Under the pieces are notes generated by a model. The model did no database searches. It saw only the letters and a program-made list of their open reading frames with translations, and was not told the DNA's origin. From Candidatus Hydrogenedentota bacterium (GTDB taxonomy: Bacteria > Hydrogenedentota > Hydrogenedentia > Hydrogenedentales > SLHB01): 64,000 nucleotides of DNA. This document shows positions 26,055-34,901 of this stretch, in pieces (the first letter of the stretch is position 1; each line of letters starts with the position of its first letter). Location of the stretch: the NCBI GenBank assembly GCA_013359265.1, contig JABWCD010000004.1:62001-126000 (forward strand). The letters are read 5' to 3'. Made by a program: the position numbers and the translations under genes.

Positions 26055-27435
26055 CGACGAACTCAGTGTCCGGGAAGCGTACCGGCTTATTCTCTCGGAC
26101 AGGTATCGCGTGCTCCAGGCAGAGGATGGACCCGCCGCGCTCAAGATTCTGAACGAAACCCATGTCGATCTCGTGTTGCTCGACATGGTCATGCCCTCGA
26201 TGTCCGGCATGGAAGTGCTCGACGCCATCGCAAGAATCGATCGTGACATCCCGGTCATCGTCGTTACCGCCGTAAAATCGGTCTCGTCCGCGGTCGATGC
26301 CATCAAGCGCGGCGCGCGCGAGTACGTAATTAAACCGTTCGACGTTGACGAACTCGCACTGAAAGTCGACCAGACGCTCGCCGATCACCAGAAGGACTGC
26401 GAGCTCACGCTGCTGCGCGAAGCGGAACTTCAGGGCTTCGAGTCGATTGTTGGCAACAGCCCTGCCCTCACTCAGGCCCTCACGATGGCGAAGCGGGCCA
26501 TGCAGGTCGATTCGACTGTCCTCATCACCGGCGAGAGCGGCACGGGCAAGGACCTCATCGCCCGGGCCATTCACACCGGTGGCGCGCGCGCGAACAAGGC
26601 CTTTGTCGCAGTCGCGTGCTGCGCTATTCCGCATCAGCTTGTCGAAAGCGAATTGTTCGGCCACGAGAAGGGGTCCTTCACCGGCGCGACCGAAAAGCGC
26701 ATCGGCAAGATGCAGGTCGCGGACCGCGGTACGCTGTTCCTCGATGAAATAGGGGAGATGCCTCTCGAGGCGCAGTCGAAACTATTGCGAGTCTTGCAGG
26801 ACGGACGCTTCTATCCCGTCGGTAGCACGAAGGTAATCGAGGTCGACGTGCGCTTCGTCTGCGCGACAAACCGCAACCTGCGCGATGCCATCACGCAGGG
26901 CATCTTCCGCGAAGACCTTTATTACCGCGTCAACGTGCTAAACATTGAGACGCCCCCCTTGCGCCGCCGCAAAGAAGACATTCCAAGTCTCGTAAACTTC
27001 TTCATCGCGAAGCAGCGCCTGCGCGTCAATGCAAAGGTGAAGCGATTCGCGCCCGACGCGATGAACGTCATGACCCGTTATGAGTGGCCTGGCAATGTCC
27101 GAGAATTGCAGAATATGGTCGAGCGCATCCTCGTCATGAATATGACGGTCGAAGAAATCCGCGCCGAACACCTCGCCGGTATTTTGACTCCGTCGCAGCC
27201 GTCGGAAGCGTCTGCTCCGGCCGCGGTCTCGTCGCTCAGCGAATTTGAAGGCCTCACCCTCGAGGAAGCCACCCGCCGCGTCGAACGCCACCTCATCACC
27301 CGCGCCCTTGAAGAAGCCAGCTACGTCCAGTCCCGCGCCGCCGAAGCCCTCGGTACCACGCGCCGAATTCTTAAGTACAAGATGGATCAACTCGGCCTAG
27401 ACCAAGGCGCGAGCGCGGCGAAAGAAGCAAGTTAG
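26032..27435 (+). CDS. NtrC-family sigma-54-dependent response regulator
   Basis: 467 residues in the full NtrC order: receiver (Asp8-Asp9, phospho-Asp51 in LLDMVMP, Lys in IKPFD), AAA+ domain with Walker A GESGTGKD, the sigma-54 contact loop as GSFTGA (the first variable position of GAFTGA is Ser), Walker B LFLDEIGEM, and a Fis-type helix-turn-helix SRAAEALGTTRRILKYKM. It overlaps the pseudo-kinase gene by 23 bases. The likely cognate kinase is the 21569 protein. I found no convincing -24/-12 promoter in the window, so its targets are probably elsewhere. The stop overlaps that of the convergent Dabb gene. Confidence 0.94.
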   Translation: MKTVLAVDDELSVREAYRLILSDRYRVLQAEDGPAALKILNETHVDLVLLDMVMPSMSGMEVLDAIARIDRDIPVIVVTAVKSVSSAVDAIKRGAREYVIKPFDVDELALKVDQTLADHQKDCELTLLREAELQGFESIVGNSPALTQALTMAKRAMQVDSTVLITGESGTGKDLIARAIHTGGARANKAFVAVACCAIPHQLVESELFGHEKGSFTGATEKRIGKMQVADRGTLFLDEIGEMPLEAQSKLLRVLQDGRFYPVGSTKVIEVDVRFVCATNRNLRDAITQGIFREDLYYRVNVLNIETPPLRRRKEDIPSLVNFFIAKQRLRVNAKVKRFAPDAMNVMTRYEWPGNVRELQNMVERILVMNMTVEEIRAEHLAGILTPSQPSEASAPAAVSSLSEFEGLTLEEATRRVERHLITRALEEASYVQSRAAEALGTTRRILKYKMDQLGLDQGASAAKEAS

Positions 27436-27728
27436 TTCGAGTCGTAGATCTGCACCTTTGTCCAGAGGGGGCTGAACGTTTCCACGAACGCTTTGTGGAT
27501 GGGGTGGACCTGGTACGCGTCGTGGCCGGCGAGATCGTCGAACATGACGACCAAGGCAAAAGTATAGCTGCGGTCGATCACTGGCCGGTCGGTCGCCGCG
27601 GGGACGCCGACGAACATTTCCCGCACGGACTCGCACCCGCGCAACGATTCAAGGCCGCCACGAAACCGCGCCGTCTGTTCCAGTGTTAAGCCGTCTTTCA
27701 ACCAAAAGTACACCGCGTGTACGAGCAT
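27432..27728 (-). CDS. Dabb (stress-responsive A/B barrel) protein
   Basis: A 98-residue ferredoxin-like alpha/beta barrel: MLVHAVYFWLKDGLT, the RSYTFALVVMFDDLAGHDAYQVHPIHKAFVE-type core (about residues 53-83, here split by reading) and a C-terminal WTKVQIYDS strand. Dabb proteins are dimers, often linked with stress or with small-molecule catabolism, and are frequent beside Gfo/Idh genes. It stands alone, convergent with the response regulator with overlapping stop codons. A weak AAGGGT precedes ATG 27728. Confidence 0.82.
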   Translation of the reverse strand: MLVHAVYFWLKDGLTLEQTARFRGGLESLRGCESVREMFVGVPAATDRPVIDRSYTFALVVMFDDLAGHDAYQVHPIHKAFVETFSPLWTKVQIYDSN

Positions 27729-27837
27729 TGACTTGACCCTTTCGTCCCCACGACCCGGCGAGACTATAGGAAATCGGAAGATTCATGAGCAAATTCGTTG
27801 CGCGATACGGGACGTTCGCTACGGATTCCGAAGGTTC

Positions 27838-27907
27838 GTGCTCCTGCGAGGCATCGTACTCGTAGTTCGATGTTCGAGATGCCGATTGCGACGACGAGTA
27901 CGAGCAC
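27838..27907. repeat. Nested inverted repeats upstream of the Gfo/Idh gene
   Basis: GTGCTC (27838-27843) and GTACTCG (27856-27862) are mirrored by CGAGTAC-GAGCAC (27895-27907). A competing inner pair is GGCATC (27850-27855) with GATGCC (27878-27883). The transcript could form two alternative stems about 80 bases before ATG 27990. Function unknown; chance in a GC-rich spacer is not excluded. Confidence 0.45.
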
Positions 27908-27989
27908 GAGTAAAAGCCGGTGACGGCCTTGATCGTATTCGCGACGCGTACTATCCTCAAGGTTTCATCGAGGGGAAGGAGTCCCAAAT

Positions 27990-29015
27990 ATGCCGCGTGC
28001 CGTCCACTTCCGCGCGGGGATCGTTGGCGCGGGCGCGATTGCGCAGGCCTGTCACATGCCGGGCTACATCCGGAACAAACACTGTGAACTTGTTGCGTTT
28101 GCCGATCCGTCTTCGGCACGTCACAAGGAGTTAGCCGACAAGTTTCCGGGTGTGCGCGGCTACACGTCGACAGAGGAAATGCTCGCGAAGGAAAAACTCG
28201 ATATTATCAGCGTCTGCACGCCGAACAAGTATCACGCCGCAAATACGATTGCGGCACTAAGAGCCGGATGCCACGTCCTCTGCGAAAAACCGATCGCCGT
28301 GTCGTTGCAGGAAGCGGATCGCATGATCGCCGCCGCGAAGCAGGCACGCAAGAAACTCATGATCGGGTTTACCAACCGTCTTTATCGCGGCCCGCTCGCG
28401 TGCAAGCAGATGCTGCAACGCAAGGCGATCGGGAAACCGTTCATGTTCCGCGTCCGCTTCGCGCATGGCGGCCCATATCCTGGTTGGGCGAAGGACAAGT
28501 GGTTTTACGAGCCGGACATTTCCGCCGGCGGCGCGATGCTCGACATGGGCATCCACGCCATCGATCTTGCGCTGTGGCTCTACGGTCCCATTCGCGCCGT
28601 CTCCGCAAAAGTCGCGACCTTGGTCAAGCGCATTCCGGTAGACGACAACGCCGTCGTGCTGCTCGAATTTGCGAGCGGCGCACTCGGATACATTGAAGTG
28701 GGGTGGACGAGCAAGCCCGGTTTTACGGGTATCGAGCTGTACGGTACGGAGGGTTCGCTGATCTGCGATTACGTCCGCGGACTCCAATTGTGCAGCGGTA
28801 AGGCGTCGGCCGGCACAGACAGCGTCCGCGAATGGGAACTGCTTGACGACAAGCCGGCCACTGGCGGTTGGCCTGTCGAAATCGACTACTGGATGGACGT
28901 CGTGATGGGCCAGGAAAAACTGACCATGGACGGAGCAGCAGGCCGCGCCGCGCTCGAGGTCGCGCTCGCCGCCTACAAATCCAGCCGCACCGGCAAGCGC
29001 ATAACAATCGGGTAA
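27990..29015 (+). CDS. Gfo/Idh/MocA family NAD(P)-dependent oxidoreductase
   Basis: 341 residues. The N-terminal Rossmann fold begins FRAGIVGAGAIAQACHMPGY. The family motif CEKPIAVSLQEAD supplies the catalytic Lys, and the C-terminal half contains GGAMLDMGIHAIDLALWL with the conserved Asp and His. These cytoplasmic enzymes oxidise sugars, inositols or sugar acids. No Tat signal is present, unlike many PVC homologues. AAGGAG lies eight bases before ATG 27990. The alpha-galactosidase-like gene begins about 100 bases downstream, so both may serve one carbohydrate. Confidence 0.92.
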   Translation: MPRAVHFRAGIVGAGAIAQACHMPGYIRNKHCELVAFADPSSARHKELADKFPGVRGYTSTEEMLAKEKLDIISVCTPNKYHAANTIAALRAGCHVLCEKPIAVSLQEADRMIAAAKQARKKLMIGFTNRLYRGPLACKQMLQRKAIGKPFMFRVRFAHGGPYPGWAKDKWFYEPDISAGGAMLDMGIHAIDLALWLYGPIRAVSAKVATLVKRIPVDDNAVVLLEFASGALGYIEVGWTSKPGFTGIELYGTEGSLICDYVRGLQLCSGKASAGTDSVREWELLDDKPATGGWPVEIDYWMDVVMGQEKLTMDGAAGRAALEVALAAYKSSRTGKRITIG

Positions 29016-29116
29016 CGTTGGAGTTCGGCGGGTCCGGTTCGCTGGGAACTTTCTCCCAATCGCGTGGATAAACAAAAGGGGTGTTTTGTTGTGTGCCGCG
29101 GAGGGAGGGGGAGTAT

Positions 29117-31603
29117 ATGCGCAATCGGGTCCCGCCGCACGGCTTAGTCCCGCCTTTGCATGGCAGTCCTTCACGTCCCCATCCGGCGTGCAGATCCATT
29201 TCATTGAAGTGCGCGATACGGTGCTTCCTTCGATGTGGCATTGCGTCGCGGTCGACCCTTGTGCTCGCCGCGATGTTCATCGCCGTCACGTCCGACGCGC
29301 AATTCTTCTTCCGAAACAAGGATGCGCGCGGCACCAGCGCGGGTTCCTACGAGGTCACACTCCTTAACAGCGGTCAGGCGAACGTGCAGCATTCGTCTCG
29401 GAATCCGATCTTCGAGAATGCGCGGCCGATGATTTGGTTCGACGGGGAAGTAGCGCCGGCGCCATTGCCCGTTTCCGGAAATGTCAGCAAGCGTAATGAC
29501 ATCAGCGACGCACTTGGCAAAGGCCAAGGCTTGACCATTGAACGCGGCGAGTGCGTGTGGTCGTTGCGCATCTATCCCGCCGAACCGTTCTTTTGCGCGC
29601 AGGTCGCGTATACAAACCAAACGAAGGAGCCGGTACGAGTCCGGATGTTGTCGCCATGGACGGCCGGTGACGGTAAGCGCGGCGGCTTCACGCTCGGCGA
29701 CGGCACCGCAACGTGTACCGTGCTCGAAGGCGGCAAGACGTTTCCGGGTGACACGGGCATCGCCGGTCTGCGTACCGGCCCGGGCGAATGCCTGTGGAAC
29801 CTTGCCGCGCTGAACTCGAAAACAGACCGCAATCTCGTGGCCGGTTTTCTGGCATACACCACCGGCTACGGAAAACTGCGGATTACGCCGCCGTCGGGAA
29901 AAGGACGCGATCACTGGTTCTCCGAGTTCGCCGCGGAATGTGTCTACGATCCGCCCGTCACCGTTCAGCCGGGGCAACAACTCGTTTCCGAACCGCTCTA
30001 CCTTGGCGTATCGGAAGAAAACGTCCTCGAAGGTCTCGAACGCTACGGGTGGGCGCTTGCATCGGCGAACAATATCAATCGCGAACAAATGTCGTTCCTG
30101 CCGCACGGGTGGGACTCATGGAGCACGGAGTACCGTAACGACATTAGCGAAGCGAAAGTAATCGAAAACCTCGAGTTCCTCTCGACAAACCTCGCACGGT
30201 ACGGCTGGAACACGATGGCCATAGACGACGGATGGCAAGTCGCGCTCGGCGATTGGGACCCGAGTCCCGAACGTTTTCCGAACGGTATGAAGCCGGTTGC
30301 CGACGCGATTCACGCGAAACAGATGACCGCCAGCCTGTGGGTCGCGCCGTTTCGCGTGAATGTTGAAAGCGCATTGGCGAAGGCGCACCCGGAATGGTTG
30401 CGTGCGCCCAATGAACTCGGCAAGCAGGTAGTGGGGGAGAAGGACCGCATTCTCGATGTCACAGCGCCCGGCGCATACGAGTGGGTGCGCGATCTCGCAA
30501 AGAAAGTAACGCAGGATTGGGGGTTCGACGCGATCATGGAAGCGGACTTCGCGTATTACCTGCCGCTCGCGGAGTCGTATCACGACTCCACGCTCACGCG
30601 CGTCGAGGTCTATCGAAAAGGCATGCAGGCGCTTCGCGAGGGGATGGGCAATGACAAGTTCCTCATGGGCCTCGCGCCACACCCCATCACCGGTATGTAC
30701 GCCCAGGGCATGCGCCTCGGCAACGATTGCGCGCCCATTTGGCGAAAGACGCCCGATAAATGGCCGTGGGGCGCCGTCGAGTCGCTGAGCAACGCCGCGC
30801 GCAAGTATTACTACGCGCCGTGGGTGTGGCGTGCAGACCAGGATTGCGTCTTCTTTGCGCACGAAGAAACGCGCAATCGGTGGGAGGTTGCCGAGCAGCC
30901 CGCGCTGACGCACGACGAATCGATCGCATGGCTCACCGGCGCGGCGCTTACCGGCGGTATCGTGAAAATCGGCGACCGCTTCAGCGCGCTCGCGCCAAAC
31001 GAAATCGCCGCGCTGCAAAAGGTGTTGCCCGTCCTCGACCGGCCCGCGCGCCCGGTCGATCTGTTTCGCGAAGAAAATCCGCGTATCTGGGTCCTGCCGG
31101 TGAAGGCCGCGTTCGGCGAGTGGACGATCGTCGGCGTGTTCAACTGGAGCGATCAAGAACAGGTCAATACGCTCGACTTTCGCGAACTCGGCCTCGCGTC
31201 AAACGCGTACTACACCGTCTACGGATTCTGGGAAGACAAATACTACGGCACCGCGGAGAAACAGGTGCAGGTCGCCGTGCCGCCGCGTGGCGTGCGCCTG
31301 CTCTCGTTCCGGCAATACGAAGGCCGCCCGATGCTTCTCGCGACTAGCCGCCATTTCTCCGGAGGAGCTACCGACTTTACTGCGCTACATTGGCACGACG
31401 ACGAACGACGCCTCGACGCTGCGTTCAATGGCGTCGCGAACACCGTCTACAAGCTTCGCGTATTCGTGCCGGAGGGATTCGACGAGCCTACCGTGAAAGT
31501 GTCCTGCGGCGAGGCAACGACCGCAATGGAAGGCCGTGTCCTCGCCATCGAGTTCACCTGTGCCGAAGCTGTCCCGGTCGAATGGAGCGTCGCGTTCAAA
31601 TAA
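29117..31603 (+). CDS. Alpha-galactosidase-like glycoside hydrolase (GH36/clan GH-D type)
   Basis: Clan GH-D layout: an N-terminal beta-sandwich, a (beta/alpha)8 barrel with GWNTMAIDDGWQ, ASLWVAPFRV and FDAIMEADFAYYLP (candidate nucleophile Asp after MEA), and a C-terminal beta domain. The canonical KxD motif is changed, so substrate specificity is open. The start is uncertain: ATG 29117 lies just after a GGAGGGGGAG run, while the only good hydrophobic leader (STLVLAAMFIAVTSDAQ) begins about 35 residues in and could be reached from a TTG at 29204. Probably secreted. Confidence 0.8.
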   Translation: MRNRVPPHGLVPPLHGSPSRPHPACRSISLKCAIRCFLRCGIASRSTLVLAAMFIAVTSDAQFFFRNKDARGTSAGSYEVTLLNSGQANVQHSSRNPIFENARPMIWFDGEVAPAPLPVSGNVSKRNDISDALGKGQGLTIERGECVWSLRIYPAEPFFCAQVAYTNQTKEPVRVRMLSPWTAGDGKRGGFTLGDGTATCTVLEGGKTFPGDTGIAGLRTGPGECLWNLAALNSKTDRNLVAGFLAYTTGYGKLRITPPSGKGRDHWFSEFAAECVYDPPVTVQPGQQLVSEPLYLGVSEENVLEGLERYGWALASANNINREQMSFLPHGWDSWSTEYRNDISEAKVIENLEFLSTNLARYGWNTMAIDDGWQVALGDWDPSPERFPNGMKPVADAIHAKQMTASLWVAPFRVNVESALAKAHPEWLRAPNELGKQVVGEKDRILDVTAPGAYEWVRDLAKKVTQDWGFDAIMEADFAYYLPLAESYHDSTLTRVEVYRKGMQALREGMGNDKFLMGLAPHPITGMYAQGMRLGNDCAPIWRKTPDKWPWGAVESLSNAARKYYYAPWVWRADQDCVFFAHEETRNRWEVAEQPALTHDESIAWLTGAALTGGIVKIGDRFSALAPNEIAALQKVLPVLDRPARPVDLFREENPRIWVLPVKAAFGEWTIVGVFNWSDQEQVNTLDFRELGLASNAYYTVYGFWEDKYYGTAEKQVQVAVPPRGVRLLSFRQYEGRPMLLATSRHFSGGATDFTALHWHDDERRLDAAFNGVANTVYKLRVFVPEGFDEPTVKVSCGEATTAMEGRVLAIEFTCAEAVPVEWSVAFK

Positions 31604-31723
31604 CACGACATGCCCGCGTCGCCCGCCTTCGTCTAAACCTTTTTTGCCGGACTGCTATCCAACGAGATGGTGAGAAGTTCGAACTCTGTTCAGGGCGACA
31701 ACATCGGAGTTGAATACGTACCC

Positions 31724-32764
31724 ATGAACGGGCGAGCGAAACTGAGATTGGCATGGCCATGGTGGCCACCGAAACGCAGGTGGGTAATTACTTTACTTGG
31801 CACGTCGTTGTTTTCAGTCGCGATTTATCAAGTCGTTTGGGCTGGTCGACAGGAAGACGTGTCGTGGTCAAACGGCGATGTCCGTTTGAGCGGAACGCTT
31901 CTCTTGCCCAAAGGTGAAGGCCCATTCCCTGCGTTTATACTTCTCCATGGATCAGGGCCGGAAACGCGAAGCGCGTTTACCGCCAAGCGGTACGTCCGCC
32001 GTTTTGTGGCCCACGGCATTAGCGTACTTCACTACGATAAACGCGGGGCCGGAAAATCGTCCGGTGACTGGATGGCCTCGGACTACTACGATCTGGCGCG
32101 CGATGCAGCCGCCGGCATCGCATTGCTTGCGCGCCGTGACGACATAGATTCACAGGCAATAGGTATCATCGGGTTCAGCGAAGGTGGCTGGACCGGCCCG
32201 CTCGCGGCGACTCTCTCGGAACACGCAGCGCTGCTCATAACGGTTTCCGGTCCTCCGATGTCCCCGCGAGAACAGGGCGCATTTGAACTTGAAGTCGAAC
32301 TGCGAGGGAGGGGGGCGTCGCCGGATGCTATATCCGAAGCAGTCGCGTTGTACCACAAGCGCTGGAATGTCCTGAAATCGGACGAGGGATGGGATGAGTT
32401 AGATCAGGCGATCGCCGCCGCGCGGACGACGTCATGGTATGAACTTGCCGGGCGACCTGAAAGGCTCGACCCGGCCAATCGTCGATCGCAATGGTACGCG
32501 CGCGTCATGGATTATGACCCTGTACCTGCGCTGAAAAGTCTCGAGATTCCAGCGCTAATGCTCTACGGCGCCGCGGACCCTGTCGTGGATGCCAAGCGCT
32601 CGTCGAATGTCATACGCGAACTTGTCGACACGGAAAAAAAGAGCTTTACTGTTCACATCTACCCGAATGTAGGGCACAATCTCACCACCAATGGGTTTTC
32701 TTTTCCAAGCGATCATTGGGATCGAATCTTCTCATGGATCGCCGGGCAAAGCCCGAAACAATAG
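31724..32764 (+). CDS. Membrane-anchored alpha/beta hydrolase
   Basis: 346 residues from ATG 31724 (an upstream ATG at 31667 is possible). One N-terminal membrane helix (VITLLGTSLFSVAIYQVVWA) precedes an alpha/beta-hydrolase core with FILLHGSGPETR (oxyanion loop), nucleophile elbow GFSEGG, an acidic residue in YGAADPVVD and the catalytic His in PNVGHNLTT. An esterase or peptidase facing the periplasm is likely; the substrate is unknown. Base composition is slightly lower in GC than the neighbours. The next gene begins about 70 bases downstream. Confidence 0.82.
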   Translation: MNGRAKLRLAWPWWPPKRRWVITLLGTSLFSVAIYQVVWAGRQEDVSWSNGDVRLSGTLLLPKGEGPFPAFILLHGSGPETRSAFTAKRYVRRFVAHGISVLHYDKRGAGKSSGDWMASDYYDLARDAAAGIALLARRDDIDSQAIGIIGFSEGGWTGPLAATLSEHAALLITVSGPPMSPREQGAFELEVELRGRGASPDAISEAVALYHKRWNVLKSDEGWDELDQAIAAARTTSWYELAGRPERLDPANRRSQWYARVMDYDPVPALKSLEIPALMLYGAADPVVDAKRSSNVIRELVDTEKKSFTVHIYPNVGHNLTTNGFSFPSDHWDRIFSWIAGQSPKQ

Positions 32765-32836
32765 CGTCCCGATTGTTCCGCGTACCCGTGCGCATGATGC
32801 GTGCTAAAGTAACGCCGCCGAACGGGAGACCGGGCA

Positions 32837-33451
32837 ATGCATATTTCTGGCTGGAGGGTGACGGGGATTGTCGCAATTTGCCTGCTCTGCATGTGTGTCT
32901 GGGTCATTCTAGCAAATGGGTTCAATGAACCCTCGGTTGGCCTACTTATCCGCGATACGGCGCGCGTTTCGGTGACCCTGTTCACACTGGCGTTTACAGC
33001 TTCCAGCCTGCACCTACTCGCTGGCCGCCCATGGACCGGCTGGCTGCTGCACAACCGGCGATACATCGGGGTTTCCTTCGCAGTGGCCCACGGCGCCCAC
33101 TTGCTGGCAATCGTCACTCTGTTTAGCGCATTTCCAAGGGTTACTGATCAGTACCCCGGCGGCGGAACATTGGTTGGCGGGGGAATTGCGTACGGATTCA
33201 TTGCTCTGATGGCCCTAACGTCCTTAGATCGAACTGCGGCACTAATCGGCCCAAAAACATGGCGTGTGCTCCACACAACCGGGTCTTACTACATCTGGCT
33301 CCTCTTCGCCCTCAGTTATGTCCCCCGAGCCGTGGACGAGCCGTGGTACATCCCCTTTGGATTGCTTATCGTTGCAGCCCCCTTGATTCGATTCTTCGGA
33401 TGGAGAGAGGCCCGCCTAAAGCGCCAGGCGGCGCCAGCGGCGACCGCATAG
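32837..33451 (+). CDS. Ferric-reductase-like transmembrane protein
   Basis: 204 residues with about six membrane helices. His residues in pairs of helices (SSLHLLAG; FAVAHGAHLLAI; WRVLHTTGSYYIW) fit heme b ligation as in ferric reductase/YedZ-MsrQ domains. No FAD or NAD domain follows, so it is the short membrane form. GGGAG lies nine bases before ATG 32837. It may pass electrons across the membrane to a periplasmic partner; no MsrP-type gene is adjacent. The C-terminal tail is basic. Confidence 0.72.
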   Translation: MHISGWRVTGIVAICLLCMCVWVILANGFNEPSVGLLIRDTARVSVTLFTLAFTASSLHLLAGRPWTGWLLHNRRYIGVSFAVAHGAHLLAIVTLFSAFPRVTDQYPGGGTLVGGGIAYGFIALMALTSLDRTAALIGPKTWRVLHTTGSYYIWLLFALSYVPRAVDEPWYIPFGLLIVAAPLIRFFGWREARLKRQAAPAATA

Positions 33452-33474
33452 AACGCATATGTTCTTTTATGGTG

Positions 33475-33960
33475 TTATCGCCGCATAGCCGTCTCGGTCC
33501 CCACAAGCCACACGTACACCTCCCGCTGAACGCGGCCCCAGTTCAAGGCCTCTTTGTGGCTCTTGAAGAACACGTCAATGTGGTCGCCCTTGATGGCCCC
33601 GCCCCGGTCCTGTACGGTCCCATAGCCGTACCCGGGCACGTACATCTGGGTACCGAAGGGGTACTTGGATGTGTCGGCGGCAATTGTCCCCGCCCTTGCC
33701 TTGACCCCACTCGCCGTTACCCCGACCTTCTTGGGGTAGCCCGCCGTCGTCACCGCCTTACCCCGCCAGTTCCGGTGCCACCCGCAGCATTTCTTGCACG
33801 GACAGTACGCCGTAACTTCCATCGGCTTGACGAAGTCAGCGGCCGGCATCTGCGCGGACCGTGTCGTCGCGCAGCCCAGCGGCATCGACACTAACGCAAC
33901 GCCCGCCAGGATCCGTACAGGAATTCCGACGAACCGGGTACTTTTGGCAGGCGAGTTCAT
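33475..33960 (-). CDS. 3D-domain exported protein (double-psi barrel, MltA/RpfB-like)
   Basis: 161 residues from ATG 33960: a basic then hydrophobic leader with Cys in PLGCAT (a near-lipobox), then a CPCKKCCGWH cysteine cluster and a 3D domain, GTIAADTSKYPFGTQMYVPG and VQDRGGAIKGDHIDVFF with the three Asp residues that name the domain. 3D domains occur in lytic transglycosylase-like and Stationary-phase survival/Rpf proteins and act on peptidoglycan. The frame continues upstream to 34086, but ATG 33960 gives the only export signal. It is divergent from the ECF sigma gene. Confidence 0.82.
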   Translation of the reverse strand: MNSPAKSTRFVGIPVRILAGVALVSMPLGCATTRSAQMPAADFVKPMEVTAYCPCKKCCGWHRNWRGKAVTTAGYPKKVGVTASGVKARAGTIAADTSKYPFGTQMYVPGYGYGTVQDRGGAIKGDHIDVFFKSHKEALNWGRVQREVYVWLVGTETAMRR

Positions 33961-34015
33961 ATGTAATCTATAGTTTACTTTTGCGGTTGGGTTGGCGATT
34001 GTAATCAGTTGACGA

Positions 34016-34029
34016 ATTGAATATTCAAT
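34016..34029. repeat. Perfect 14-bp palindrome in the 3D/ECF divergent region
   Basis: ATTGAATATTCAAT reads the same on both strands. It lies 56 bases upstream of ATG 33960 and about 230 bases before the ECF sigma start, in an AT-rich patch. A repressor site for the minus-strand gene is possible. The rest of 33961-34255 contains no credible gene. Confidence 0.4.
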
Positions 34030-34255
34030 CTCTTCAAAGAGTTCCATAAACCTCTCTTGAAGCGACGTTAACGACATCCTGGTCACCCAGTACGCTGCTC
34101 GATAGTCAATAGTTTACCCCTCGTCTCGCAAATTCGCAATCCCTTTTTCCTTGCCCCCCACCCAAATCTATGCTAAACATTCCACCGCACTATCATCAGA
34201 TTAAATACAAAGGCAATGGCGTCGTCTAAAAGGGTAAGTAGAGGAGTCTATCTCC

Positions 34256-34897
34256 ATGAGCGCAGCCTTGGACCTCGCTGTATGCTACGAGGACTTGACC
34301 GGCCAACCCACGATGGAACCGGCTAAGGGACAAGACGTTACGGATGTGGACGCCCGCCTGGTCGCGCAGGCGCAGACGGGCGATTTCGCGGCGTTCGAGG
34401 AATTGGTTCGGACGTACCGCAATGACGTCTACGGGCTGGCCTACCACTTCCTCCGAAACCGAGAGGAGGCGTGGGACATCTCCCAAGAGGTCTTCATCAA
34501 GACCCACCGTTCCCTGGCGCGCTTCCGGGGCGACTCGAGCTTCAAGACCTGGCTCATGCGAATCACCGCGAACCAGTGCAAGGATTATTTGAAGAAGCGA
34601 CGGCTCGATGCCGTCCCATTCAATGACGCGATAGAAACGCACGACGCGCCATCGGTCGTGCCCGGTCCGGACGCCTCGGTCGAGGCGAAGGAATTGGGCG
34701 CCGCGATAACGAAGGCGCTCGAGGCGCTGCCGTTCAAGCACCGTACGGCGTTTGTGCTGCGTGAGTTCGACGGGCTGTCGTACGAGGAAATGGCGCACGT
34801 GATGAACTGCAACATCGGCACCGTGATGAGCCGGCTGCACCACGCGCGCAGGAAATTGCAGGCGAGCTTAAAGCGAATGGGCTTCGCGAGAGGATAG
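34256..34897 (+). CDS. RNA polymerase sigma factor, ECF (sigma-70) family
   Basis: 213 residues. Region 2 is clear (FAAFEELVRTYRNDVYGLAYHFLRNREEAWDISQEVFIK-type, about 40-80), a linker follows, then region 4 with LPFKHRTAFVLREFDGLSYEEMAHVM and the helix-turn-helix GTVMSRLHHARRKL. There is a 35-residue N-terminal extension before region 2. GAGGAG lies eleven bases before ATG 34256. The next gene, four bases downstream, encodes a single-helix membrane protein that may be its anti-sigma factor. Confidence 0.93.
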   Translation: MSAALDLAVCYEDLTGQPTMEPAKGQDVTDVDARLVAQAQTGDFAAFEELVRTYRNDVYGLAYHFLRNREEAWDISQEVFIKTHRSLARFRGDSSFKTWLMRITANQCKDYLKKRRLDAVPFNDAIETHDAPSVVPGPDASVEAKELGAAITKALEALPFKHRTAFVLREFDGLSYEEMAHVMNCNIGTVMSRLHHARRKLQASLKRMGFARG

Positions 34898-34901
34898 GCA
34901 C

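Noticed and set aside
34221-34229. GTCGTCTAA before the ECF gene as an autoregulated ECF promoter
   Set aside because: No AAC-type -35 element at the needed distance.
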